Shown piece after piece: positions 1 to 10,307 of a stretch of 64,000 nucleotides of DNA. The first letter of the stretch is position 1. Every line of letters begins with the position of its first letter. A program made the position numbers and the translations under genes. The notes below the pieces were generated by a model. That model was not told the DNA's origin. It did no database searches and was given only the letters and a program-made list of their open reading frames with translations. Source of the stretch: Pseudoduganella lutea (GTDB taxonomy: Bacteria > Pseudomonadota > Gammaproteobacteria > Burkholderiales > Burkholderiaceae_D); assembly GCF_004209755.1 (NCBI RefSeq), contig NZ_CP035913.1, positions 6,696,001 to 6,760,000 of the forward strand, read 5' to 3'.

Positions 1-42
1 CTTTTTGAGATAGTACTGCCGTCGGTAACTTTGCTTACTCAT
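1..42 (-). CDS. 5' end of an unidentified gene, cut by the window edge
   Basis: An ATG on the minus strand at 42 follows a well-placed GGAG about 8 bases upstream. It opens a reading frame beginning MSKQSYRRQYYLKK that leaves the window after 14 codons. The start signal is the only evidence. The opening faintly recalls the first residues of IS3-type OrfA transposases, but it is too short to call. Confidence 0.3.
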   Translation of the reverse strand, partial: MSKQSYRRQYYLKK

Positions 43-285
43 GTCATCTCCATATTGACTACCCATGCCGCTGCCTGTCCAGCGGTGCAATCCGGGAGTG
101 GTTCGCGGGTGAATTTATAATTTCATGCATCCAATCAACTGGTAATTTGTCGGTGCATACGTGACAGGTAATCAGGTCCTGCAATTAAACTAAGCTTGTT
201 TTACTTTTTTAGTAGGTGCGGCCATGCGACCCAGGCGCTGCTATGACAGCGCTGGGGAAGTGTTCAGCTTAAAAAACCGGTTACA

Positions 286-828
286 CTATCGCAATTGCTG
301 AGTGTCTTTCGGGACGTCGCAAACTGCCTGGCCAGATTCGTTAACAATGATTGTTCCGTTCTCGACAATTTCACCGCAATAGTAAATAGACACTACAAAT
401 TCGCGCGAGCTATAGCAACCTTCTGATGTCATACGTTGACGAAATTCCCATCGCCGCTTTCGCCAAGCGATAATCGTTTCCCTTTTCTGGGGCGTCGTTG
501 TATACGTCACTGCAGAGCCGCTAATACTCGCAGCATCTGATCGGGCGACGATTTTCAGGTATTCCAGGACGCTGTCCAGGTCGTACACCTCGAACACCTT
601 GGCTAAGCGCCGCAAGCGGAACGCCGCATAGCCAGGAGAGACGAACCAGTGCGGGCATGCCACCTCATCCATGAAGGTCTGGACATCAACCTGGCACAAA
701 ACGCATCGGCCATCGTCCAGACCACAGCAAATGTCACGCATGGTTTGTGGCTGTCGGAGCAAATCTAGCATCGGCCGTTCAATCATCCAGTCATTGGTTC
801 CGATGAAGGATAGCGCCGCTTGATCCAT
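286..828 (-). CDS. hypothetical protein, Cys-rich N-terminal part
   Basis: I do not recognise this protein of about 180 residues. Its N-terminal third holds four cysteines in a CC...CxxC arrangement (ICCGLDDGRCVLC), followed by ACPHW, which could bind a metal. The rest is a mixed, soluble-looking sequence without a signal peptide or membrane segment. ATG 828 is chosen because the alternative in-frame TTG at 852 lacks a ribosome site too. The gene diverges from the GH2 gene at 1101, so the 270-bp gap between them should hold both promoters. The start is uncertain; the gene itself is likely real from its length and non-repetitive composition. Confidence 0.5.
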   Translation of the reverse strand: MDQAALSFIGTNDWMIERPMLDLLRQPQTMRDICCGLDDGRCVLCQVDVQTFMDEVACPHWFVSPGYAAFRLRRLAKVFEVYDLDSVLEYLKIVARSDAASISGSAVTYTTTPQKRETIIAWRKRRWEFRQRMTSEGCYSSREFVVSIYYCGEIVENGTIIVNESGQAVCDVPKDTQQLR

Positions 829-860
829 GAAGATCGTGTAGTGCGATAACAATCACACTA

Positions 861-874
861 TTGATCGATATCAA
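861..874. promoter_or_regulatory. inverted repeat in the divergent promoter region
   Basis: TTGATCGATATCAA is a TTGAT-CGAT-ATCAA inverted repeat, followed at once by a second GATATC. It lies between the divergent hypothetical gene and the GH2 gene. It could be an operator for the carbohydrate locus, but no regulator gene is adjacent, so this is inference only. Confidence 0.3.
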
Positions 875-1100
875 AACTGATATCGCAAGAACTGTCCAAA
901 CCTTGCAACAAAAGTTATATTTGATGCAATACCCTTGGTGCAAACCTTGGGTTTGCGCTCCACTACAATCACAAAAATGATTTTCCCGGATGACTTTCGC
1001 ATTATGTCGGCCGCCTGAGATATCGTTCCTGATTGATCAGGCCAATTTACGTACTGATTGAGCCGAGCCACACACGAAATTAACTTCATCAATAAATCAT

Positions 1101-4100
1101 ATGGGTTTACTTCACCGTCTCACATTCTGCACGCTGGTGGTTGCCACGGCCTTCATACGCCCGGTCATTGCTGTAAATGCTTATGCCGGCAGTGACGCAT
1201 CGTATGCGCGTTCATTAAATGGCGAATGGTCGTTCAAGTATTTGTCCCGCGAAGGTCTCAACATCGACGCAGGTTTTACGATGCCGGACTTCGACACGTC
1301 CCGTTGGGCCACAATTCCCGTGCCTGCGAACTGGGAGCTGAAGGGTTTCGCGGAGCCTGCCTATGCGGATGCATTGAAAGATGGTGCCGGCCTGTATCGC
1401 CGCACTTTCGACGTGCCAGAAAACTGGAACGGGCGACGTATCTTCCTGCGGTTTGAAGGTGTCGCGTTTGGCTACGAAGTCTGGGTGAATGGGCGGAAGG
1501 CAGGCGAATCCAGTGCGAGCGCCTATAACCGCCATACGTTCGATGTTACTGACTTCCTTGCGGGAGGCAATGCCACCAATACGCTCGCGGTGCGTGTGGC
1601 TACCCGTCCCCATGGTTACGAATTCGACCTGAACGACGACTGGTCGCTGTCCGGCATTTACCGCGATGTCACGCTGTTCTCGGTACCTGTAACGCATGTG
1701 CAGGATCTCGCTACGGCTACGACCTTACTGCCGGACGGCACAGCCGAGTTCTCAGTGGACGTAGCGGTCAGCAAAACCGAGGGCATCGTGCGCGCCAAGC
1801 TCATTGCACCGAACGGAAAAATGGTTAGTGAAGTCACGCTGAGCAAGAGCGAGGCTACTCGCCACCAAGCGGTATTACGGGTAGCAAGGCCGCAGTTATG
1901 GACAGCGGAAACACCTTCCCTGTACCGACTGCAGTTGACGCTTTCCAGTGGCGGACAAGATGTTCAATCGATCGAGGAACGCGTTGGCCTGCGGCAGGTG
2001 AGCATTGAGAACCAGGTGTTGCTCCTGAACGGCCACCCCATCAAGCTGCGTGGGGTAAATCACCATGACATCGATCCGCAGCATGGTCGTGCAATCACGC
2101 CGGCGCAAATGCGTACCGATCTGGAACTGATGAAGAAGGCGAATGTGAATTTTGTGCGCACCTCCCACTATCCGCCGGATGTGCGCCTGCTGGAACTGGC
2201 CGACGAACTCGGCCTTTACGTCATGGACGAAGTCTCGATCGGACACGGCGAAAAGAACCTGGATAACCCTGACTATCGGGACAACATCCTCGCCCGCGTG
2301 GAACCAACCATCCGTCGCGACAGGAACCGTCCTTCCGTTCTCATCTGGAGCATCGGCAACGAGAATCCGGTGAATGAAGCCGAGCTTGAAGCAGGGCGAC
2401 TGGCGAAACAACTCGATCCATCCCGGCCGATCACTTATCCAAAGATCGGCAGCTACTTCTATGCGAACTACAAGCGTATCCCCGACTGGGTCGATCTGTA
2501 CGCGCCCCACTACCCAACGAACGCACGACTGGAAGAGTACGCGCGGATCCTGCAACGGCCGACGATCCTGACGGAATATGCACATGCTCTCGGCCTGGCA
2601 ACCGACCGCCTTCAGGAACAGTGGGAGACAATCCAGCAGCATCCAGTCCTGGCCGGCGGTGCGGTATGGCATTTCATGGATCAGGGCATACTGCGCACCA
2701 GCGCGACAGCGGTCGATCCCACCAAGGCGACGCAATCGGTGTGGCTCGACAAGCATCGGTATTTCGACACGCATGGCCTGGATGGCACCGACGGTGTCAT
2801 GTACGCCGACCGGACACCACAAACGGATTACTGGCAGATGCGCAAGGTCTATGCGCCAATCCGTTTTCTGGAGCAGCGCGCGCAGGTCCGCCCAGGGCCA
2901 CAGGACATCAGCGTTACTGTCGAGAACCGCCATGATTTCCGCGCACTGCGCGGCATCGCATTGCATTGGTCGTTGCAGCGCAATGGCAAGGAAGTCCAGC
3001 GGGGTAAAACAGCGCTGTCGGCGCCAGCGCGCGACACTGAGACTGTCCGTATTCCTGTGAACATCCCGACCACCAGCAGCACCGACGTGCTCGCCCTCCA
3101 GGTCCGCGCTGTCGATGAAAGCGGCCTGCAGATCAACGAGCGCACCATCGTGCTCGATCAGCCGTCGGGCAATCGGGCCACCTGGACGGCTATGCTGCCG
3201 TCAGAGAGTGCTCCCATCATCAGTGAACGCCCGGAAGCAATCAAGATAACATCATCGAAATGGGAGCTTACCGTCCAGCGCGCATCCGGCGACGTGACAG
3301 TTCAAGACGCAACTGGCCGGCTGCTCGTGGCAGGCATCCATCCGCATACCGGACGCAAGCCGCTAATGGCCGAGGCACTGCGCGCGCAGACATCAGGCCT
3401 CTGGCTGAAACCGTCCCTCACTCGCTTGATCGATCCGGCGATCAGCGCGCGCAGCCGTGACGGAAAAGTGGTGCTGTCCGTGTCTGGAACCTATCCGCTG
3501 CCGCCGGATGGGAAGGCGACACCGGCTAACGAGGCCAGTGCGGCACCGCGGCCATTCGACGACCTGATGCCTAGTGCGCGCGCTGATGATACTGCCCACA
3601 CTGCTGCTGCACGCCAGCAAGGCATCACTGGTGGCTATGAGCTCGAAATCCATCGCAACGGCACCATCACGGTCAATTATGCGTTCACGCCAGTGTCTGC
3701 GTCCGGCCTGTTTTCCGAAGCTGGCCTGTCCATCGTAGCGCCGCCCGGGCTCGACGAGTTCCGGTGGATCGGCCAGGGCCCGTACGCAGGCTATCCCGGC
3801 AAGGATATGCTGAATGAGTTCGGGATCTATCACCTGAACCGCGCCGATCTGCGCTTCGCAGGCAACCGCCGTGGCACGGAACTGGCCGTGCTAGGCGACG
3901 CCACGGGTGTGGGCTTTGCACTGGCGACCGCGCCGGGCGATATCGCTGTCGAACGCGACGGAGACCGCACCCTGCTCAGTCACAACGCATTCATCGGCAG
4001 TCTGGGGAACAAAGGGACTGCGCCCGAGGTGGCAATTCTGCCGGAGAAAACACCGCGTATCGCGGGTACATTCTCGCTGGTTCCGCTGTCCCGTCAGTGG

Positions 4101-4184
4101 CCAGCGCCAATGGTGCGCTGGTTCGGCCAACCGGCCGCGGCTCGCGACGTTTTCAAGCCCTTCTTTCATAGCTATGACCAGTAG
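1101..4184 (+). CDS. GH2 family beta-galactosidase-like glycoside hydrolase (exported)
   Basis: This 1027-aa protein is a LacZ-type glycoside hydrolase family 2 enzyme that should release terminal beta-linked sugars, most likely galactose, from plant-derived oligosaccharides. An N-terminal signal segment (about residues 1-28) predicts export, unlike cytoplasmic LacZ. Next come the sugar-binding domain starting LNGEWSFKYL, the Ig-like domain, the TIM barrel and the C-terminal small-chain domain (KDMLNEFGIYHLN near 890). The acid/base glutamate sits in IWSIGNENP (E421) and the nucleophile in TEYAHALG (E492). The FVRTSHYPP barrel motif is also intact. No clear Shine-Dalgarno precedes the ATG. 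It heads a co-directional set with the GH105 and the cytochrome/GSDH genes. The exact substrate cannot be read from sequence. Confidence 0.9.
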   Translation: MGLLHRLTFCTLVVATAFIRPVIAVNAYAGSDASYARSLNGEWSFKYLSREGLNIDAGFTMPDFDTSRWATIPVPANWELKGFAEPAYADALKDGAGLYRRTFDVPENWNGRRIFLRFEGVAFGYEVWVNGRKAGESSASAYNRHTFDVTDFLAGGNATNTLAVRVATRPHGYEFDLNDDWSLSGIYRDVTLFSVPVTHVQDLATATTLLPDGTAEFSVDVAVSKTEGIVRAKLIAPNGKMVSEVTLSKSEATRHQAVLRVARPQLWTAETPSLYRLQLTLSSGGQDVQSIEERVGLRQVSIENQVLLLNGHPIKLRGVNHHDIDPQHGRAITPAQMRTDLELMKKANVNFVRTSHYPPDVRLLELADELGLYVMDEVSIGHGEKNLDNPDYRDNILARVEPTIRRDRNRPSVLIWSIGNENPVNEAELEAGRLAKQLDPSRPITYPKIGSYFYANYKRIPDWVDLYAPHYPTNARLEEYARILQRPTILTEYAHALGLATDRLQEQWETIQQHPVLAGGAVWHFMDQGILRTSATAVDPTKATQSVWLDKHRYFDTHGLDGTDGVMYADRTPQTDYWQMRKVYAPIRFLEQRAQVRPGPQDISVTVENRHDFRALRGIALHWSLQRNGKEVQRGKTALSAPARDTETVRIPVNIPTTSSTDVLALQVRAVDESGLQINERTIVLDQPSGNRATWTAMLPSESAPIISERPEAIKITSSKWELTVQRASGDVTVQDATGRLLVAGIHPHTGRKPLMAEALRAQTSGLWLKPSLTRLIDPAISARSRDGKVVLSVSGTYPLPPDGKATPANEASAAPRPFDDLMPSARADDTAHTAAARQQGITGGYELEIHRNGTITVNYAFTPVSASGLFSEAGLSIVAPPGLDEFRWIGQGPYAGYPGKDMLNEFGIYHLNRADLRFAGNRRGTELAVLGDATGVGFALATAPGDIAVERDGDRTLLSHNAFIGSLGNKGTAPEVAILPEKTPRIAGTFSLVPLSRQWPAPMVRWFGQPAAARDVFKPFFHSYDQ

Positions 4185-4313
4185 TGTGCACGACGCGTGT
4201 AACGCAGCGAATACTCCCTGGCGCGGACGGCAAGCAGTATGCCCTGGGGGCCTCGGCTACCGTGCCTGGTACTGCGCATACCCCACCCATTCATATCCGG
4301 AGACGATCGTAAC

Positions 4314-5756
4314 GTGAGAAAGACCCAACCCCGACGCATGCCGGACACGGCACGCAATACCTCAGTGCTCGCCTTCGTCGCCTGTACGTTGGCTTCGCCA
4401 TTCAGCGCCACCGCCCAGGAAGCGCCATCAGCGCAGGAGAGGGGGCCGGCTGCGGCAGACGCAATGCTCCACGCACTCGATGTGAAGTACCCCAATCCAT
4501 ACCGTGCAATGGAGTCAGACGAGGTCAAGGCGGTAATGGACCGCGTGTTCAAATACCTGGAGGCCACCACGCCAGCGGAACTGATCAACAAGCTTTCGCA
4601 AGCGCCGGTTGCCAGGCTGGAGAAGGCCGACCCGAACGTCGTACTGAAGCCCGGTGACTTCCGCCTGAACAGCTATGAATGGGGAGTCACCTACGCCGGC
4701 ATGCTCGCTGCAGGCGCCGCAACCGGGGACAGTCGCTACACCGACTACACGATGAAACGCCATCAACTGCTGGCGGAACTGACGCGCTTGTATTTGCCTG
4801 CAGTGAAAGCCGACCCCGCCGGCGCGCGGGCACCAATCAAGAGCTTGCTCAATCCGCACGCACTGGACGACGCAGGCGCGATGTGCATGAGCTTCCTGCA
4901 CGCAAAGAATCTGGGGTCAAAAGTCGATTACAGCCAAATGCTGGATATCTGTAGCAAGTTCGTCACCGAGACAGAATACCGTCTCCCCGACGGCACGCTG
5001 GCCCGTGGCGGCCCGGACGAAAAGGGCAAGGCCAAGCTGCGTCCTCTGCCGAACACCCTCTGGCTGGACGACATGTATATGGGCATTCCTACGATAGCGC
5101 TGATGGGAAAGTACACAGGCGATGCGAAATACTACGACGACGCCGTGAAACAGGTACTGCAATTCTCCAGGCGGATGTTCAATCCGCAGGTAGGCCTTTA
5201 CATGCACGGCTACGTCGAAGGCATGCGCGATCACCCGGAATTGCACTGGGCACGTGCCAACGGCTGGGCAATCATGGCCATGGTTGAAGTGCTGGAAGTC
5301 CTGCCGAAGACCCACAAGGGTTACAAGGCTGTCGAAATGCAGTTGCGCAAGCATGCAGCCGGACTCGCACACCTGCAAGATAAGGATGGCATGTGGCACC
5401 AGCTGCTTGACCGTCCCGATTCGTATCTGGAATCTTCGGCAACAGCGATATTCGCCTACGCGTTCGCGCGCGGCGTCAACCGCGGCTATCTCGACAAGGA
5501 GATGTACGGCACCAAGGCCAACCTGGCGTGGAACGCTGTGGCCCGTCAGGTCAACGCCAAAGGCGAGATGGCAAGCATCTGCGTGGGTACCGGCATGGCG
5601 TTCGACCCGGCGTTCTACTACTACCGCCCGATCAGCACACGCGCTGCTCACGGCTATGGTCCGCTACTGCTGGCCGGCGCAGAGATCATTGACATGAACA
5701 GGAAATACAAATTTGGCTTGAACGACAGTGGCTTCATGTACCAGGGCGCGCGTTAG
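4314..5756 (+). CDS. GH105/GH88-type unsaturated glycoside hydrolase (YteR-like)
   Basis: This protein of 480 residues belongs to the glycosyl hydrolase 105/88 group, which hydrolyses the unsaturated uronic acid left by polysaccharide lyases (rhamnogalacturonan-type substrates for GH105). Family marks are the LWLDDMYMGIP segment carrying the acidic residue pair and the HWARANGWAIMAM segment of the (alpha/alpha)6 barrel. A signal-like stretch ends SATAQ, predicting export. GTG 4314 is chosen because GGAG lies about 11 bases upstream; ATG 4338 is the alternative. It lies 130 bp behind the GH2 gene and 83 bp before the cytochrome fusion, so the three may be co-transcribed. Substrate identity is inferred from family membership. 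Confidence 0.85.
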   Translation: MRKTQPRRMPDTARNTSVLAFVACTLASPFSATAQEAPSAQERGPAAADAMLHALDVKYPNPYRAMESDEVKAVMDRVFKYLEATTPAELINKLSQAPVARLEKADPNVVLKPGDFRLNSYEWGVTYAGMLAAGAATGDSRYTDYTMKRHQLLAELTRLYLPAVKADPAGARAPIKSLLNPHALDDAGAMCMSFLHAKNLGSKVDYSQMLDICSKFVTETEYRLPDGTLARGGPDEKGKAKLRPLPNTLWLDDMYMGIPTIALMGKYTGDAKYYDDAVKQVLQFSRRMFNPQVGLYMHGYVEGMRDHPELHWARANGWAIMAMVEVLEVLPKTHKGYKAVEMQLRKHAAGLAHLQDKDGMWHQLLDRPDSYLESSATAIFAYAFARGVNRGYLDKEMYGTKANLAWNAVARQVNAKGEMASICVGTGMAFDPAFYYYRPISTRAAHGYGPLLLAGAEIIDMNRKYKFGLNDSGFMYQGAR

Positions 5757-5839
5757 GCGTCTAGGTGTTTGCAACAAAACGGCGTTTTTTTCATTCGCTG
5801 GTTCACTCTAGTTTCACTCTTCCTTATCACAGGTTTTCC

Positions 5840-7543
5840 ATGCGTTTCGCTATCACGAGCAAGTTCGCCATCGTCACGATCGGGGCGGTGGTGGGCGTCG
5901 CTGTTCATGCCGCCACGCCAAGTGGGCAGCGCATCTTTCAGAACAATTGCGCAATGTGTCATTCGGCTTCGCCAGACATGGCCACGCTGGCAGGGCCACC
6001 GTTGTTTAACGTCGTCGGTCGCAAGGTTGCCGCAGCAAAGGATTTTGCCTACTCCAATGCCTTGAGTGCTATTGGTGCCAACGGCAGGCACTGGACTGCG
6101 CAGGAGCTCGACATCTTCCTGAGAGATCCCTCTGCCTACGCGCCCGGTACGACTATGCCGGTCGCCGTTACGCAACCGGGCGAACGTGCAGCGTTAATCA
6201 AGTACCTGGCGACAGCGCAGGGCAAAGCCGTGGCACCCGGCAAGGCGCGCTCCGCATCCATAGCTGGCAGTTCCAAACAGGAGAGCTGGAGTGACGACAA
6301 GCCAGGGCGAATACGCGAGGTACGCATCGCTGACCTGCCGGCACCTTTTGCCAGTGCCAGTGCTGGCAACAATCCGCGCACCGTGCCGCGCCCGCAAGGG
6401 ACACTGCCCGCCGTACCGGACAACTTCAACGTTAACCTTTGGGCTACGGACCCCGACCGCGGCCGCGTAATGGTAAGGGCACCGAATGGTGACATCTTCA
6501 TATCATCGACGACGCAACGGCTGATCAAGGTTTTCCGTTCGAAGTCCGGTGTGACTGCGGAGACGGTCAGTGTTTTCGCTTCAAAGCTTGACCGGCCTTT
6601 CGGATTCGCGTTCTGGCCAGTCGGTCCTGATCCGCGTTACCTCTACGTGGCCAACGTGAATTCGATCGTCCGCTTCCCCTATCGCAATGGCGATCTGGTG
6701 GCGGGGGCGGCACCGGAAGTCGTCGTGCCCACGTTGACTGCCGAGACGGGTAGTCATTCGTCCCGCACGCTGGTTTTTGCGGCCGACAGCAAGACCATGT
6801 ACCTGTCGATAGGCTCGGCTTCAAACGTTGCCGAAGGCATTGGACCGAAGCCTCCCCTGGCGCTGGCACAGTGGGAGGCCAGACACGGGCTGGGGGCTGC
6901 CTGGGGCTCCGAGCTCGACCGTGCACTCGTTCTGGCATTCGATCCAGATGGCAAGAACAAGCGCACGTTTGCCACGGGCCTTAGAAATTGCGTGGGCATG
7001 TATCTGTATCCACGCACGGGCGAATTACTGTGTAGCGTCAACGAGCGCGATATGCTGGGCGATGACTTGCCTCCCGACTACCTGACGCGTGTAAAGGCTG
7101 GTGCCCACTATGGGTGGCCGTGGCACTACATCGGCAGCCACGAGGAGCCACGCCTGAAAGGGCACCGCCCGGACCTGAGAGGGAAGGTTACCGCGCCGGA
7201 CCTGCTGTTGACTGCCCACTCCGCACCACTCGGCATGATCATGTATAACGCCTCTCCATCTGCCCAGGCGGCATTCCCCAAGGACTACAACGGCGATTTG
7301 TTCCTGGCCCTGCACGGCTCCTGGAACCGCACTTCGCGCACAGGCTCGAAAGTAGTGCGGGTGTTCATGAAAGATGGCGTTCCGACAGGAAAATATCAGG
7401 ATTTTATGACCGGCTTCGTTGTCAGTGATAAGGAAGTATGGGGACGTCCATCCTCGGTGGTGGTGCAGGACGACGGCTCACTGCTTGTCGATGACGATGT
7501 CACCGGCGAGATCTGGCGGGTAGCGCCGAAGAGAAACCGGTGA
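5840..7543 (+). CDS. cytochrome c / PQQ-type sugar (sorbosone) dehydrogenase fusion
   Basis: The 567-aa product starts with a signal peptide (about 1-25) and a class I cytochrome c domain with heme motif CAMCH (C37, C40, H41) and a likely axial Met in GTTMP. A linker then leads to a six-bladed propeller of the glucose/sorbosone dehydrogenase family (PNGDIFISS, YLYVANVNSIVRF, HYGWPWHYIG, LHGSWNRT). Such proteins oxidise sugars or sugar derivatives in the periplasm, with PQQ as usual cofactor, and pass electrons through the fused heme. ATG 5840 is preferred over an upstream in-frame ATG at 5765 because the signal peptide begins there. It follows the GH105 gene on the same strand and could oxidise the released sugars. 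No PQQ biosynthesis genes lie nearby. Confidence 0.85.
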   Translation: MRFAITSKFAIVTIGAVVGVAVHAATPSGQRIFQNNCAMCHSASPDMATLAGPPLFNVVGRKVAAAKDFAYSNALSAIGANGRHWTAQELDIFLRDPSAYAPGTTMPVAVTQPGERAALIKYLATAQGKAVAPGKARSASIAGSSKQESWSDDKPGRIREVRIADLPAPFASASAGNNPRTVPRPQGTLPAVPDNFNVNLWATDPDRGRVMVRAPNGDIFISSTTQRLIKVFRSKSGVTAETVSVFASKLDRPFGFAFWPVGPDPRYLYVANVNSIVRFPYRNGDLVAGAAPEVVVPTLTAETGSHSSRTLVFAADSKTMYLSIGSASNVAEGIGPKPPLALAQWEARHGLGAAWGSELDRALVLAFDPDGKNKRTFATGLRNCVGMYLYPRTGELLCSVNERDMLGDDLPPDYLTRVKAGAHYGWPWHYIGSHEEPRLKGHRPDLRGKVTAPDLLLTAHSAPLGMIMYNASPSAQAAFPKDYNGDLFLALHGSWNRTSRTGSKVVRVFMKDGVPTGKYQDFMTGFVVSDKEVWGRPSSVVVQDDGSLLVDDDVTGEIWRVAPKRNR

Positions 7544-7616
7544 TGCGTGTCGCTCGTGCAGTTGGCACCTGTGGCTTGTCACCTGGTGGGCCACAGATCT
7601 CCGACAGCGCAGGCTG

Positions 7617-9781
7617 CTAGGCCAACGTAAAACCCACCGCAGCCAGTGGCAGCTTGCGTACAGGCCTTCCTGTAGCCGCTGCAATCGCATTGCAAAGTGC
7701 CGGAGCCACCGATGGCACCGCGGGCTCGCCCGCACCGGCCGGAGGCTCGTTGCTGTCGATGACGATCAGCTCCAGCGGCGGCAGCTGATGCATACGCAAC
7801 ACTTCATAGTCAGCAAAATTCTGCTGTGTCACCGCGCCATCCTTGAACGTGATTTCGCCGGTTAGCACGGCGGACAGTCCCCATACCAGACTGCCCTCGA
7901 TCTGTGCCCGGAAGCCGGAAGGATCGACCACGATACCGCAATCGGTGACACATACCACCCGGTGTATCTTTACAGAGCCCTTGACCACGCTGACCTCGAA
8001 CGCATGTGCCGTATAGGCGTGCGTATGCGTATAGACGCAACAGGCTATACCACGATGGCGTCCCTTCTTCGCAGCACGCCCCCAGCCGATCGCGTCGCCG
8101 CAGCGGGCAAGGACCGCGGCCATGCGGACGCGATGGCTTGACGGACTATCCTCGTCGCCACCCTGGCGCAGCAATTGCAAGCGGAACCGCAGGGGATCGA
8201 CTTTTTGCTGGCGGGCCAGCTCATCGATGAATGACTCCACCACGAACACGTTCTGGCTGTACGAGATGGCGCGCCAGGAGCCTACTGGCAGTGGCGATAT
8301 GACTGGATACACCGCGGTTTGGTAGTCGCCGACTGGATAGATCAGGTCGTTCGACAGGCCGCCGGACAGATGCTGCGGGCTCATGATGGCCTTGGCAGGG
8401 AAACTCGTGACAGCGGCCTGGTGACGCCAAACGTCGATACCCCCCTTGGCCGCGCGCGCCGCCAACCGGTGCACGGTGGCAGGCCTGTAAAAACTATTGG
8501 CTACGTCATCGGGACGCGAGAACAGCAACTTGACCGGCTTGCCCAGCGCTTTGGCCAGTTGCATCGCCTCTGCGGCGTTGTCGACCTTTTCCTTGCGCCC
8601 GAAGCCGCCGCCCATCGGCAACAGGTGGACGAACACGGCGGACCGGTCCACCTCGAACGCTTTCGCCAGTGCGCTGGCAAAGAACGACGGCGCCTGGAAT
8701 CCGCCCCACACTTCGTACTTCCCGTCCTGCCAGCTCGCGACGCAGTTCGGCGTTTCCATCGTCGCTTGGTGCAGGTAAGGAAGCTCATACTCGGCGGTCA
8801 GCAAGGCCCCCTCTGACGGGACGAACGCCTTGCTCTTACCATTGGCGTCGAACGTGGCTGCCGGCATGCTGTCGGCGATGGCCTCGCGCATGCCACGTGC
8901 CAGCGCAGCATTGTCTGCGTATGCTGGTGGCTCACCCTCCCATTGTACCTTCAGCAGATTCTGCCCCTGCATCGCCAGCCAGGTGCTGGTGGCCACGATG
9001 GCCACTCCATTGCGGTTGTCGCAGCCCGGCATCTGCTTTACCTCCAACACCGCTACAATGCCCGCGCCGAGGGCACGCACTGCGCCGTCATCGAACGACT
9101 TTACTTTACCGTGGAAGGTGGGCGATCGGACGACCATCGCCACCAGCATGCCTGGCAGCGCAACATCGATACCAAAGGTCTCGGCACCGTTGATTTTCTC
9201 GCGCACGCGCTGACGCGTCACGGACTTGCCGATGAACCGGTATTCGGCTGGGTTCTTGTATTGCACTTCTGCCGGAATAGGCAGGCGGCTGGCGGCATCG
9301 GCCAACGCGCCATACGGCAACGTGGCGTTCGTGTCGAGATTGATCGCCACGCCATTGGCAGTGCGGACACGGTGTACCGGAATGCCCCACTGCTGGGCTG
9401 CCGCTTCGACAAGCATCGCGCGTGCCGTTGCGCCGGCCTTGCGCAGGCTCGTCCAGGCGCCTCGCACGCTGGCACTGGCCCAGGTATTGAACTGGCCCGC
9501 GCTAGCCGCATCGTATGGCAGCGTTTCAACGCGTACGGTGTCGAAGTTCACGTCCAGTTCTTCAGCGAGTAGTACCGGCAAAGCAGTGCGCACGCCTTGC
9601 CCATGTCCTGCTTTTGCACATACAACGTGACAAGGCCATTTCCATCAATGCGAATGAGTGGTGACGGCCGGAACGATGCCGCTAGTTCCGGCACCTGCGC
9701 CAACGAAGCAGGGAGGGCCTCATACAGCAGCCACGCACCAGCGGAGAAGCTCGACAAACGGATGAAACTGCGGCGGTCCAT
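7617..9781 (-). pseudogene. xanthine-dehydrogenase-family molybdenum-binding subunit (IorB/CoxL-like), one-base frameshift
   Basis: The two reading frames together encode a molybdopterin hydroxylase large subunit of about 720 residues, the normal size for the isoquinoline 1-oxidoreductase beta-subunit type. The first frame (9781 to about 9600) has a GGAG ribosome site and a Tat signal MDRRSFIRL and ends VQKQDMGK. The second frame resumes with VRTALPVLLAEELD and runs to 7617, with PMGGGFGRKEKVD and the C-terminal GAGEPAVP glutamate loop. One base is missing near 9593-9600, where related proteins read MGQGVRTALP. No 2Fe-2S small-subunit gene is adjacent, though these enzymes normally need one. 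A sequencing indel would restore it; otherwise it is a recent pseudogene. It converges with the cytochrome/GSDH gene. Confidence 0.8.
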
Positions 9782-9926
9782 GACACTCCGGTTCGACAGT
9801 AGAGGAAACAGGAATTATGCCGGGATCGCTCGCTCTCCTGACTCAAATAGGTGATTTTTTCCTGCACTGGCGTATTTGTTACCTCTGCTTGTCTACCATG
9901 GGACATACACAATGCCGGGAGCTAGC

Positions 9927-10307
9927 ATGGCCATCACGACACGTCGACGTTTCAACCTTCTTGCCCTTTTGCTGGCAGCCGGGCCGCTGACAGGACAAAC
10001 ATCCGAACTTCCCGGCAACGGTCTGGCGCAACACGACTTTCTGTATGCGGGCGAGGCGATGACGCGCGACGTGTACATTGTTCGCAATGGAAAAGTCGCG
10101 TGGGAGTTCCACGATGACACGGCAAAGCGCGAAATCAGCGATATCCAAATGGCCTCGAACGGCAATCCAGTGGTCGCTCACCAGAAGATTATCGCACGCC
10201 GTCTACAAACGGAAAAACAGCGCGACCTATTGTTGGTCCAAAAATTATTTAACCACGACAGTAAACAAGACAAACAAGACAACTCTGCGCCGACGCTGTT
10301 TGCCTAA
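9927..10307 (+). pseudogene. N-terminal remnant of a PQQ-like propeller protein
   Basis: A Tat-like signal (TTRRRFNLLALLLAAGP) is followed by about 60 residues that read like the first blades of a beta-propeller protein (FLYAGE...DVYIVRNGKVAWEF...EISDIQMASNGNPVVAHQ). After VVAHQ the sequence turns into a Lys/Gln-rich tail and stops, so most of the expected propeller is missing. The 3' end overlaps the convergent lipoprotein gene by 4 bp. I take it as a truncated gene. ATG 9912 is an alternative start. Confidence 0.55.

Noticed and set aside
871..1092. 73-codon minus-strand frame upstream of the GH2 gene
   Set aside because: No ribosome site, unlikely composition, and it fills the expected divergent promoter region.
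9593..9600. Programmed ribosomal frameshift in the molybdenum hydroxylase gene
   Set aside because: There is no classical slippery heptamer or downstream pseudoknot, and relatives use one frame; an indel is simpler.
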